Part shown: one piece after another, positions 15,362 through 22,142 of the stretch | Position numbering within the stretch: the first letter of the stretch is position 1 | How the letters are laid out: each line of letters opens with the position of its first letter | Source of the DNA: a virus | IMG/VR virus record: IMGVR_UViG_3300044955_000080 | Span: 1 to 36,390 of that record | DNA length: 36,390 nt | Strand: one strand, 5' to 3' | The notes under the pieces: model-generated | Told to the model about the DNA's origin: nothing | The model's input: only the letters and a program-made list of their open reading frames with translations | Database searches by the model: none | Program-made: the position numbers and the translations under genes

Positions 15362-15702
15362 TATTTCACCTTTTTATTCATAGTTTCTTCTAACGATTCG
15401 CCAGCAATTAGACGGTTGATTTTATCAAGCGTGTCGTAACACTCGTGACCAAGCATTTGATCACCTTCAAACTTGCCGATAAATTCAATCGCTAAATGTA
15501 GCGCCTTTTCTTTTGCGTCCAAGGTTTTCTTGGTTGCTAAGAATATTGCTGTGATAGCTACTAGCTCTTGCTGGTGGAACTCAGGGTTCCAAAGCTTGTT
15601 ATCTCGTAGTGCCTTCATAATTTGCTTACGAGCTTCGCCAATAGCTTCTTCATAGAACTGAACCTTTCCTTCAAGTTCAGCGTAAGTAGGTTTTTTAGCC
15701 AT
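15361..15702 (-). CDS. Hypothetical helical protein (113 aa)
   Basis: 113 residues from the ATG at 15702 (MAKKPTYAELEGKVQFYEEA), which overlaps the stop of the SSB-like gene; a longer frame starting at 15810 would lie inside that gene and encode a low-complexity shadow. It starts with a short coiled coil and is helical throughout, with no known motif. Its place in the recombination operon, between the SSB-like and Tad2-like genes, suggests an early accessory role. Function not assigned. Confidence 0.6.
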   Translation of the reverse strand: MAKKPTYAELEGKVQFYEEAIGEARKQIMKALRDNKLWNPEFHQQELVAITAIFLATKKTLDAKEKALHLAIEFIGKFEGDQMLGHECYDTLDKINRLIAGESLEETMNKKVK

Positions 15703-16021
15703 TTCTATAACCGCCTTGCTGTTGGTTATGTTGTTGCTGTCCTTGATTGCTAAAGCCGCCTTGGTTTTGTTGTTGGTTGTTTTGCTTAGGTTGATCTTCG
15801 TAAATACCACACATTACATTGTCACGAATTTGACCACCTTTTTTAAACTCTAAAGCATTTTGCTTTGCCAGAACGCCAGCCAAACTAACAGTAGGATCAA
15901 GAAGTAAAAATTCACCGTTGTCATTATTTAAAATAACGCCAATTTGAACATACTCACCTTTTGTTTCATTGGTTTGCTTATCCTGATACTCGCCAACTTT
16001 TGCTGATAATCGCTTACTCAT
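15695..16021 (-). CDS. Putative single-stranded DNA-binding (SSB-like) protein
   Basis: A 108-residue protein. Residues 1-70 form a compact beta-rich unit (KGEYVQIGVILNNDNGEFLL then LDPTVSLAGVL) that could be an OB fold. The last 40 residues are Gln/Asn/Gly-rich (QQNQGGFSNQGQQQHNQQQG), like the flexible tails of SSB proteins, although the acidic tip of bacterial SSB is absent (ends GGYRNG). It is encoded with ERF, exonucleases and a clamp homologue, which supports a DNA-binding role. The assignment rests on composition and neighbours, not on a recognised SSB motif. Confidence 0.5.
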   Translation of the reverse strand: MSKRLSAKVGEYQDKQTNETKGEYVQIGVILNNDNGEFLLLDPTVSLAGVLAKQNALEFKKGGQIRDNVMCGIYEDQPKQNNQQQNQGGFSNQGQQQHNQQQGGYRNG

Positions 16022-16173
16022 TTATTTTGTTTCCTATCTTCACGTTTAATTTCTTCGATATCTCTTGTTGACGATACCCACTCATTACCATTATGCCGAT
16101 AAACTACGTTGTGAAAGCCATATTTATAATAACTTCCATCAACGTAGTATTCAGCGCCTTTAGGTTTATTCAT
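16018..16173 (-). CDS. Hypothetical protein (51 aa)
   Basis: 51 residues from the ATG at 16173 (MNKPKGAEYYVDGSYYKYGF); a longer frame from 16212 would lie within the clamp gene's Gly/Lys-rich end. The protein is Tyr-rich at first, then basic. A GAAGAAG stretch precedes the start. It overlaps the SSB-like gene start and the clamp-like stop, as expected in a packed operon. No function assigned. Confidence 0.55.
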   Translation of the reverse strand: MNKPKGAEYYVDGSYYKYGFHNVVYRHNGNEWVSSTRDIEEIKREDRKQNK

Positions 16174-16852
16174 CTTCTTCTTTTTTACCGCCACCGCCAC
16201 CAAAATTAACAAAATCAGGTAATGGAATTGGTTCTTTTTCGCCTTGTGCTGGCATTATGATTGCCGCAATTTCTTTTTCCATGCCACCAACGGCAACAAT
16301 TGACTTATCTACGCCGCAAAACATTAAGTTAATGTAAGGGATTCTAGCGTTAGTACAGATTTTAACTAAATCACCAATATAGTTAGGGTTAACGCAAACA
16401 GTAGAAACTTCGTTATACTCAACCGACTCAAAAATTCGTTTAGTGTTAGGGTATGAACCATCAACATTAGAAATATATTCAACATGATAAACGCGATCAG
16501 TTTCTTCAGGCTCTTCTTCGTTGAACCAATCAATAACATCGTCTTCAGCAAATAAAACATAAGCTTTATCGTCAATAATCTGAATTTCAGTTAGTGGGCG
16601 CTTATCTTTTGTTTTGGTTTTCTTTGAAGCTGCTAAAAGCTCTTTGGTGATCGGTAATATATATTGATCATCAGCTAAGCCATATTCATCATGGATAGTT
16701 ACAAGTCTATGACCATCAGTAGCCGTAAGGATAACGCCACGCTGCTCAGGGTGCGGCTTAACATGGAAGCCATTCAGGTAATAACGGACATCGTCTTTAG
16801 CCGCGAAAGCTGCTAAAATTTGTAAATACTCACGTTTGAATTTAATTTTCAT
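16166..16852 (-). CDS. Beta sliding-clamp-like protein (DnaN-like)
   Basis: 228 residues from the ATG at 16852; a GTG at 16864 would add four. The segment GVILTATDGHRLVTIHDEYG (39-58) carries the TDGHRL motif that marks bacterial DNA polymerase III beta subunits, with a following strand pattern like a clamp domain. Bacterial clamps have three domains (about 366 residues); this one is only long enough for about two. The C-terminus is unusual: a run of five Gly, then KKEEDE. It may load on phage DNA to recruit host polymerase or compete for it, and it lies beside ERF, YqaJ and DnaQ-type genes. Family confidence is good, mechanism is inferred. Confidence 0.78.
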   Translation of the reverse strand: MKIKFKREYLQILAAFAAKDDVRYYLNGFHVKPHPEQRGVILTATDGHRLVTIHDEYGLADDQYILPITKELLAASKKTKTKDKRPLTEIQIIDDKAYVLFAEDDVIDWFNEEEPEETDRVYHVEYISNVDGSYPNTKRIFESVEYNEVSTVCVNPNYIGDLVKICTNARIPYINLMFCGVDKSIVAVGGMEKEIAAIIMPAQGEKEPIPLPDFVNFGGGGGKKEEDE

Positions 16853-16880
16853 ATTGTTTCTCACTATTATTTTAAAGTTT

Positions 16881-16907
16881 GAACTATCCGGAATTGCCGG
16901 ACAGTTC
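16881..16907 (-). other. Strong RNA hairpin between exonuclease and clamp genes
   Basis: An 11-bp inverted repeat (16881-16891 with 16897-16907, one G-T mismatch, 5-base loop) sits in the 62-base gap between the clamp-like gene and the DnaQ-like gene. The flank is A-rich, not T-rich, on the leftward strand, so it is a poor intrinsic terminator. It may stabilise or process the transcript. Confidence 0.6.
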
Positions 16908-16914
16908 GGTTTAA

Positions 16915-17511
16915 TTACTCTTCGTTATGCTCTAAACAAGCAAAGTAAACTGTCATTGCTGCTTTGGTATCAACTAAAGCATTATGAGCGCCTTCCAACT
17001 CTTCACCAGTAAAGAACTTGTAAGCTTCACTAAGTTTAGGGTTCTTGTAACCATAACGGCCTTTAGGCTCAATCTTACAAATTTTCTTAGCCATCAACAT
17101 AGCACAATGATGGTTATCTTTTTCAGCCCAAACGTCTTGAACTTCTTCGCTGAAGAAACGCTTTAGGCCAATACGAATAATGCGCTGATCAAACGTGCGA
17201 TTAAAAGCTACTCGCTCAACACCTTCGGCACTGTGAAGCATATCAAGCAAGTGAGTGATAGCTTCTTTCTCAGGAATGCCAACTTCAAGAGCGCGTTCGT
17301 TAGTAATGCCGTGAACTTCAATTGTATCTTCTGGTATTTCCCAACCTTCAGGCTTAACAATAACATCAAGCTCTTTTAAAATTTCTTTGGTTTCAACGTC
17401 AACCAATAAAGCGCCAATTTGAACAATGTGAGGCTGATCTTCACCGCCGCTAGGAGTTTTCCAGTTAGGAAGGCCAGTAGTTTCAGTATCGTAAAATAAT
17501 ATTGTTTTCAT
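16915..17511 (-). CDS. DnaQ-like 3'-5' exonuclease (DEDDh)
   Basis: 198 residues with the DEDDh catalytic set: Asp8 and Glu10 in FYDTETTGLP, Asp108 in AFNRTFDQR, and His176 and Asp181 in HNALVDTKA. This is a stand-alone exonuclease of the DnaQ/ExoX type with no polymerase domain. It is expected to trim 3' ends during replication or recombination. The gene lies between YqaJ and the clamp-like gene in the leftward operon. The protein is close to full length for this family (about 200 residues). Confidence 0.92.
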   Translation of the reverse strand: MKTILFYDTETTGLPNWKTPSGGEDQPHIVQIGALLVDVETKEILKELDVIVKPEGWEIPEDTIEVHGITNERALEVGIPEKEAITHLLDMLHSAEGVERVAFNRTFDQRIIRIGLKRFFSEEVQDVWAEKDNHHCAMLMAKKICKIEPKGRYGYKNPKLSEAYKFFTGEELEGAHNALVDTKAAMTVYFACLEHNEE

Positions 17512-17554
17512 GTTGTGTACTCAGTTAGTGGCGACCTAAGCCGCCGGGTTAAAA

Positions 17555-19255
17555 TTAAAGGTAAGTTTTAACTTCGCCAAGGCTAGAATTCAAGTAAGCT
17601 TTAACTTCAGCATAATCTTCTTCACTCAAGCCCCACTCTTCCAAGAAATCAATAAAGCTATTTCTAGCTGCGTGTTTGGTTAAGGCGTACATGAGATTAT
17701 TAAGCTTGTCGTGAGTGCTAACTTGTTGAGCTGTTGCTTGTTCAGTTGTTGTAACTGTCTCACCGTCAATAAACGTATCTTTACTGTTGATTATTACAGG
17801 CTCAGATTTGGCTGTTTTTATTTCCGCTTGTTGCTCAGCTTCTACCTTAGCGCGTTCTTCATCACGAATACGCTTTTCTTCTGCTTCAAGCTTTGCTTTG
17901 GCTTCACGTTCAGCCTTTTCTTTAGCTTCACGCTCAATACGTTCTTGCTCTTGGCGTTTGCGCTCAGCTTCGGCTTGTTCGTGCTCAGCAATACGGGCTT
18001 TGATTAAGTTAACAAGATCATCGTTATCTTTAAGTAATAACATAGCGTGATCACTGAATAAGAATTTATGGTCTTTTGCCAATTCAGTTAAGCTATCTAG
18101 GTTTTTACGGATAACTTGAGCAATCTCGTTAGCTTCAATTTTTGCTTTTGCTAACTCAGAATTAACAGCTTCTTCCATCTTTTCAAAGCTGCGCTTGCCT
18201 TTCATCACCGCTTCAAAATCAATCACGATTTGAGTGATCTGAACCTTGTTGATAGTTTCGCTTAACTCGGCCAAGTGCTTGTTAAATTCAGCTCGAGCAT
18301 TGTTAACGATTGAAAGCTTCTTAGTTGCCTTTGCTTCCTTGACTTGCTTTTCACCGTGAGATTGAAGCTTTTGAAGGATAGTATCAGCTTGCTTAACGTA
18401 ACCATTGAATTCAGCAAGGCTTTCAAATTGCTTTTCAATATCGGTAGCTTGAGTTTTAAGCGTTGCCCGGCCAGCTTTAACATTTTTGTTGAAAGCTTCT
18501 TTGTCAGCAAAGTCTTGATCAGTCTCAAGAATCAAGCTCATTTGCTCGTCAGCTAACTTTTGAATGACCGGGATATATTCACCTAAGTTAGAAACAACCG
18601 TTGAACCTTCAACGCTACACTGGATAAGAGGAAAACTATCTTGTTTGCGAGCAACAATAACTTCTTGCTTGGCTTTTACTTCATGGTCTTCAAAGTCTTT
18701 CTTGAATTCATGCCAGCCAGCAATTAATTTGCTTCGGCGTTCTGGTTGTGAAGTGTAATACATCATTTCACGATTAACGCCAGTTCCATCAGATACAACA
18801 AACAAAGCACGTTCAGCGCCAGCAACTAATAATTGTTGCTCAAGCTGCCAATAGTAAGTTGGTTCTAAAACCTGATTGCGAACATTTTCAGCAAGCGTTT
18901 CATTCCAAAGCTTGTGCTCAAAAATTGTTTTATGATCTTCGCTAATACCATCAAGGGAAGCTAAAAGCGGCAAACCTTCAACCTCTAAAGTGGCAACTAT
19001 TGGTTCAAATGACTCAGCGGTTTCAAACTCAAGTAAAGAACGAGCTTTATCTTCTGTTTCATGGCCTTTGTCAAAAAGCTTCTGAAGGTGATCAGATACC
19101 TTTTCTTTAACGCCTTTTTTCTCATTCATTAAAGCGGTACGGCCTTTGTACTTGCTTTCGCCCATCATTGCCGGGGCTTCACTTGCTGTAAAATGATTGG
19201 CGCGTAACTCATGCCATACTTCAGAACCTTGGACGATATTTTCATGTATTTTCAT
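17555..19255 (-). CDS. YqaJ-family recombination exonuclease with long coiled-coil extension
   Basis: 566 residues. Residues 1-215 form a YqaJ/lambda-exonuclease nuclease: GSEVWHELRANHFTASEAP (10-28), KGHETEDKAR (63-72), Asp102 in ASLDGIS, Glu113 and Lys115 in IFEHKLW, and PTYYWQLEQQLL. Such enzymes degrade the 5' strand to load an annealing protein, here ERF directly upstream. Residues 220-420 form a coiled coil resembling the phage DUF1351-type partner, and about 420-480 is a charged helix (EAERKRQEQERIEREAKEKA). The nuclease alone would be about 200-300 residues, so this is a fusion. AGGA lies before the ATG. Confidence 0.9.
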   Translation of the reverse strand: MKIHENIVQGSEVWHELRANHFTASEAPAMMGESKYKGRTALMNEKKGVKEKVSDHLQKLFDKGHETEDKARSLLEFETAESFEPIVATLEVEGLPLLASLDGISEDHKTIFEHKLWNETLAENVRNQVLEPTYYWQLEQQLLVAGAERALFVVSDGTGVNREMMYYTSQPERRSKLIAGWHEFKKDFEDHEVKAKQEVIVARKQDSFPLIQCSVEGSTVVSNLGEYIPVIQKLADEQMSLILETDQDFADKEAFNKNVKAGRATLKTQATDIEKQFESLAEFNGYVKQADTILQKLQSHGEKQVKEAKATKKLSIVNNARAEFNKHLAELSETINKVQITQIVIDFEAVMKGKRSFEKMEEAVNSELAKAKIEANEIAQVIRKNLDSLTELAKDHKFLFSDHAMLLLKDNDDLVNLIKARIAEHEQAEAERKRQEQERIEREAKEKAEREAKAKLEAEEKRIRDEERAKVEAEQQAEIKTAKSEPVIINSKDTFIDGETVTTTEQATAQQVSTHDKLNNLMYALTKHAARNSFIDFLEEWGLSEEDYAEVKAYLNSSLGEVKTYL

Positions 19256-19256
19256 G

Positions 19257-20000
19257 TTATGCGTTTCCTACTTTTTCAATGGTTAATAATTGTTGTTGTG
19301 AAAAGGTGATACCTTGAGCATTACCAGCCTTGATAATCTGATCAGGAGTTTTCTTGCCTGATAGAATTGCTTTTTCCCAATTTGGGAAGTTTTTCTTAAA
19401 CTCTTCATCAGAATAACAAGCTGATTCATCAACGGCTTCTTCATGGTTGCCGCCATCATCATCTTCACCACCAACGACAATACCCAAGCTACCAGTTAGC
19501 GTATAACGCCTTAGATAGCTAATAGCTGAAGCGATTGCTTTAAGTGGGTCCTTGCCGCCACTAACGTCAGGTTGAGAGGTTAACTCGCTAACTTCACTAT
19601 GACCACTGGCATGAGTAACGATACAAGTAACAGTGATCCAACCTTGATTTTGTGTTTGACTGAAGCGATAAGATAACCCGGTTTCTTTTAGCGCCGGGCG
19701 AATTGCCTTAGCAATATCTTCAAGCTTGGCGTAATCGTAGTAAGTACGACCTTTGTTAGTTGTGTAATCAACAATGCCTGATTTTTCAATCGTTGGTAAA
19801 AGACTTTGAAACTTTGACATTGCTTCGTTGAAGTCTTTTTTGGCTTGATTGGCTTCGTAGCGTTCTTGAAGATCCATAAGCTTTTCAAGTTGAGTAATAT
19901 CAGCGCCTTTTTCAACGGCGATTTCAATCAATCTCATGTGAGGCTGAGCCATTACAGGTAATGAGCTTTGTTCTTGTGTAACTAATTCTGAATTACTCAC
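19257..20000 (-). CDS. erf: ERF-family single-strand annealing recombinase
   Basis: 247 residues starting at GTG (20000) with GAGG 8 nt upstream. The ERF core spans about 20-165: YEANQAKKDFNEAMSKFQSL, GRTYYDYAKLEDIAKAIRPA, LKETGLSYRFSQTQ and ITVTCIVTHASGHSE, and KDPLKAIASAISYLRRYTLT. P22 Erf anneals complementary strands and circularises the terminally redundant genome after injection, which suits the circular map here. The C-terminal part (about 185-247) is the variable domain. It overlaps the end of the preceding 86-aa gene by 8 bases and precedes the YqaJ exonuclease, forming a two-component recombination system. Confidence 0.93.
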   Translation of the reverse strand: MSNSELVTQEQSSLPVMAQPHMRLIEIAVEKGADITQLEKLMDLQERYEANQAKKDFNEAMSKFQSLLPTIEKSGIVDYTTNKGRTYYDYAKLEDIAKAIRPALKETGLSYRFSQTQNQGWITVTCIVTHASGHSEVSELTSQPDVSGGKDPLKAIASAISYLRRYTLTGSLGIVVGGEDDDGGNHEEAVDESACYSDEEFKKNFPNWEKAILSGKKTPDQIIKAGNAQGITFSQQQLLTIEKVGNA

Positions 20001-20253
20001 CTTGATTACCTCTTAATTTTTTAGCTTTTTCGCGGATTGCTAAAACCTTATCTAAAGCTTCAGCCTCAATAACGCCAGCTTGTTCATATAAAGCTTCAAT
20101 TTCAGCTTCAACAACGTCTACTTCTGGAACTGGAACTTCAACTTCGTGAGTGCCAAGAAGAGCGTAACCATAAGATCGCATATCATTAGTTGCGACCATT
20201 GGCTTACCATCAAAGCCCTTGTGAATAAATAATTGTGCTTTTACTTTTTCCAT
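19993..20253 (-). CDS. Hypothetical protein (86 aa)
   Basis: An 86-residue protein with N-terminal strand-like segment (MEKVKAQLFIHKGFDGKPMV), a Val/Glu/Pro stretch (HEVEVPVPEVDVVEAEIEAL) and a basic end. An AGG site precedes the ATG. It ends 8 bases inside the ERF start, so the two are probably translationally coupled. No domain recognised; a recombination accessory role is only inferred from neighbours. Confidence 0.6.
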   Translation of the reverse strand: MEKVKAQLFIHKGFDGKPMVATNDMRSYGYALLGTHEVEVPVPEVDVVEAEIEALYEQAGVIEAEALDKVLAIREKAKKLRGNQGE

Positions 20254-20268
20254 GTTGATACCTATTAG

Positions 20269-20442
20269 CTAGTTGGACGAATCATTACAGTTAACGCCAT
20301 CCTTAAAAGCTGGCCAGTTACCTTCTTTAACCATTTGGCAATAATGGCGCTCTTCTGCTAACTCGTCTTGATAATCCATTGAGCCAACTAAGCCAAACAA
20401 ACCTAATACAACCAAACCGATAAGTAACTTTTTTGCTTTCAT
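20269..20442 (-). CDS. Small membrane or exported protein (57 aa)
   Basis: 57 residues: a basic start (MKAKK) and hydrophobic helix LLIGLVVLGLFGLVGSM, then a polar tail with two Cys (YCQMVKEGNWPAF and VNCND). It could be a single-pass protein or a cleaved exported peptide; there is no lipobox. GGAG lies 10 nt before the ATG. It is the first gene of the leftward operon, 28-56 bases from the predicted leftward promoter, so it should be made very early. Similar small leading genes may act in superinfection exclusion, but this is not shown. Confidence 0.65.
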   Translation of the reverse strand: MKAKKLLIGLVVLGLFGLVGSMDYQDELAEERHYCQMVKEGNWPAFKDGVNCNDSSN

Positions 20443-20469
20443 AATGCGCTTCTCCGTTGTGATGATTGA

Positions 20470-20498
20470 ACTATAAACAATGAGTTTTAAAAAATCAA
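20470..20498 (-). promoter_or_regulatory. Predicted leftward early promoter
   Basis: On the minus strand, a TTGATT box (20498-20493) and a TATAGT box (20475-20470) are separated by exactly 17 bases, matching the sigma-70 consensus at 4 and 5 of 6 positions. It would transcribe the small membrane protein, ERF and recombination genes. Confidence 0.7.
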
Positions 20499-20504
20499 CA
20501 AAAA

Positions 20505-20525
20505 GATTAAATTAAATTAAATTAA
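20505..20525. repeat. Short AT-rich ATTAA repeats in the divergent region
   Basis: An AT-only stretch repeats ATTAA at 5-base steps four times just upstream of the rightward promoter. It is likely to bend or melt easily and may act as an upstream promoter element. Confidence 0.55.
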
Positions 20526-20547
20526 CGAAAAGATTGACAAATTCGTT
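20524..20547. promoter_or_regulatory. Candidate operator overlapping the rightward promoter
   Basis: AACGAA (20524-20529) and TTCGTT (20542-20547) form an inverted repeat centred on the -35 box of the rightward promoter, with 12 bases between the arms. A dimeric HTH protein such as the downstream Cro-like product could bind here and repress. The arms are only 6 bp, so the call is tentative. Confidence 0.4.
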
Positions 20548-20562
20548 TTCAGTGGCCAAAAT
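20534..20562 (+). promoter_or_regulatory. Predicted rightward early promoter
   Basis: A perfect TTGACA box (20534-20539), a 17-base spacer and CAAAAT (20557-20562, 4 of 6 matches) fit a sigma-70 promoter. It lies 40 bases before the Cro-like start and would drive the replication operon rightward. Confidence 0.7.
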
Positions 20563-20602
20563 CAGCAATATCTTCATTTACACATCAAAAAGGTACATAG
20601 AA

Positions 20603-20803
20603 ATGAGCACAAGCAAAGCTATCAAGATAGCAATGGTTCAAAAAGAAATTAACCAGAAGGAGCTTGCTGAGCTTTCTGGTGTTAGTGAAACAACGATTTC
20701 ACACACGCTTTCAGGCAAAACAAGCCCGAACACTAAAACGCTTTCACGATTGGCTAAAGCCATGAGTATGAGTTACTCGGAATTAATCAAATTAGGTGAG
20801 TGA
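20603..20803 (+). CDS. Cro-like HTH (XRE) regulator
   Basis: 66 residues from the ATG at 20603 (AAAAGG upstream); a longer frame from 20534 would overlap the promoter. The whole protein is one XRE helix-turn-helix domain: INQKELAELSGVSETTISHT (17-36) is the HTH, followed by LSGKTSPNTKTLSRLAKAMS. It lacks any oligomerisation or cleavage domain like CI. It probably binds operators in the divergent promoter region to regulate both early operons. It is the first rightward gene and ends in overlap with the replication gene region. Confidence 0.85.
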   Translation: MSTSKAIKIAMVQKEINQKELAELSGVSETTISHTLSGKTSPNTKTLSRLAKAMSMSYSELIKLGE

Positions 20804-20805
20804 TC

Positions 20806-21546
20806 ATGAATCGCAATAAAAAATCATTTTTGTTGCATATTGATAGCTTAGATATTCTTGATGAATTAACCGATGAACAAGCCGGAAAATTATTTAAGGC
20901 TATAAAAGCTTATCAAAAGCAAGAAGAAGTAGAGCTTGATAGTTTTGTTCGTATCGCGTTCTCACCATTTAAAAACCAATTCATTAGAGATAATGAAAAG
21001 TATGATCTTACCTGTAAACGTAGGGCTGAAGCTGGCCGCAAGGGTGGCGAAGCAAAATCAGCTAAAGCTAGCAAACCTAAGCAAGAGTTAGCAAATGCTA
21101 GCAATTGCCAGCAAGAGTTAGCAAACGTAGCAGATAATAAGAATAAGAATAAAACAAAGAATAAGAGTGATAGTGATAGTAAGAGTGAAATAACTACTAC
21201 GCCAGCTAAAGCTAACCTTTCCTTTGATTTGTTCAAATACTGGTGTGACGTTATGGGTAAAAACCTTTCAACCAGCAAGCTTACACCTAAGCGTGATAAA
21301 GCTATCAAGGCCCGGTTAAAAGAAGGTTATACCTTTGAGCAAATTAAAGCAGCTATTGACGGTTGCCGTAATGATCCTTTCTCAATGGGTCACAACGACA
21401 GACAAAAGCCGTTTAATGATATTGAGCTTATTTGTCGAACTGGTGAAAAGCTTGAAAGCTTTATTCAAACTCAAGTTGAACCGCGACAATTTACCGCATC
21501 AACTGAGCGAACTATTAATATGTTACAAGACTTGGAGTTGAAGTAA
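20806..21546 (+). CDS. O-like replication initiation protein (DUF6291 N-terminus)
   Basis: 246 residues from the ATG at 20806 with AGGTGAG upstream; a GTG at 20800 overlapping the previous stop would add two residues. Residues 1-75 resemble DUF6291 (FLLHIDSLDILDELTDEQAG then KLFKAIKAYQ), a winged-helix-like N-terminus of phage replication proteins. A Lys/Ser/Ala/Asn-rich linker (about 80-130) leads to a C-terminal helical domain (LTPKRDKAIKARLKEG, IKAAIDGCRNDPFSMGHNDR). The linker DNA holds the iteron-like array. Position after a Cro-like gene and before a loader-like gene is as in lambda O and P. Confidence 0.78.
   Translation: MNRNKKSFLLHIDSLDILDELTDEQAGKLFKAIKAYQKQEEVELDSFVRIAFSPFKNQFIRDNEKYDLTCKRRAEAGRKGGEAKSAKASKPKQELANASNCQQELANVADNKNKNKTKNKSDSDSKSEITTTPAKANLSFDLFKYWCDVMGKNLSTSKLTPKRDKAIKARLKEGYTFEQIKAAIDGCRNDPFSMGHNDRQKPFNDIELICRTGEKLESFIQTQVEPRQFTASTERTINMLQDLELK
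21060..21200 (+). other. Candidate replication origin: 10-bp-periodic AGCAA array plus AT/purine-rich tract
   Basis: AGCAA begins at 21070, 21080, 21090, 21100, 21110 and 21120, a strict 10-base period over six copies, with a near copy at 21060 (AGCTA). Four of them are in TAGCAA context, and GCAAGAGTTAGCAAA occurs twice, 30 bases apart. Immediately downstream (about 21128-21200) the top strand is AT-rich and almost all purine with AATAAG repeats. Iterons inside the initiator gene next to an AT-rich purine-skewed tract is the lambda-O origin plan. Confidence 0.6.
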
Positions 21547-22142
21547 TGACTGAGAATGATGGAAATAAGTTTAAGGAACTAATCACCGCTATCAATGTGA
21601 CTTACGGTGAAGAGTTCACTCAACCTCAAACGCTACTTTGGTGGAATATGTTTAAGCCATATCCTATTGAAGCATTTGAACAAGCTGTTTACCAGCATAT
21701 GGCTGATCCTGATCAGGGTATGTTTTCACCTAAGCCAGCCAACATAATGAAGTTTATCACTGGCACCACTAAGCAGAACGAACAGGCACTTGAAGATAAA
21801 GCTGAACTTGCTTGGCACGTTATTGAAGGTGAGATTCGCCGTATTGGTTCTTATGGCTCATTAAAAATGGAAGACAAGCAAGCGTTAGCGGCTGTTCAAG
21901 CTCTTGGTGGTTGGAAGCATCTTTGTTCATTAACTACCGATCAAATGGTTTGGGCGCATAAAGAATTTATTGCGGCCTACCAGAATTATGAGCGTACACC
22001 AGTTGAAGCTTTGCCTGATAAATTGCCGGGTAGAGTAGCTTTAGAAAACCACAAGGCTGAGCAATCGCAAGGCTTAAAACATATAACCGATGGCATTCAA
22101 AACTATCGCAACAGAAAAGGAATAGAGAATAATGGCGAGTAA
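21546..22142 (+). CDS. Putative helicase loader / replication protein P-like
   Basis: 198 residues. The N-terminal region (FTQPQTLLWWNMFKPYPIEA, FEQAVYQHMADPDQGMFSPK then PANIMKFI) has the pattern of phage proteins that follow an O-like initiator (DUF6475-like), with FxPKPADI typical of them. The C-terminal part is basic and helical. The ATG overlaps the previous stop (TAATG), so the two are translated together. A lambda P role, delivering host DnaB to the phage origin, is inferred from order and not proved by motif. Confidence 0.65.
   Translation: MTENDGNKFKELITAINVTYGEEFTQPQTLLWWNMFKPYPIEAFEQAVYQHMADPDQGMFSPKPANIMKFITGTTKQNEQALEDKAELAWHVIEGEIRRIGSYGSLKMEDKQALAAVQALGGWKHLCSLTTDQMVWAHKEFIAAYQNYERTPVEALPDKLPGRVALENHKAEQSQGLKHITDGIQNYRNRKGIENNGE

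Noticed and set aside
21131-21200. CRISPR or simple-sequence array
   Set aside because: The AATAAG and GATAGT repeats are short, imperfect and coding; there are no spacer-repeat units.
20913-21308. 131-residue hydrophobic frame antisense to the O-like gene
   Set aside because: Its hydrophobicity comes from the complement of the Lys/Asn/Ser codons of the initiator linker; no promoter or Shine-Dalgarno.
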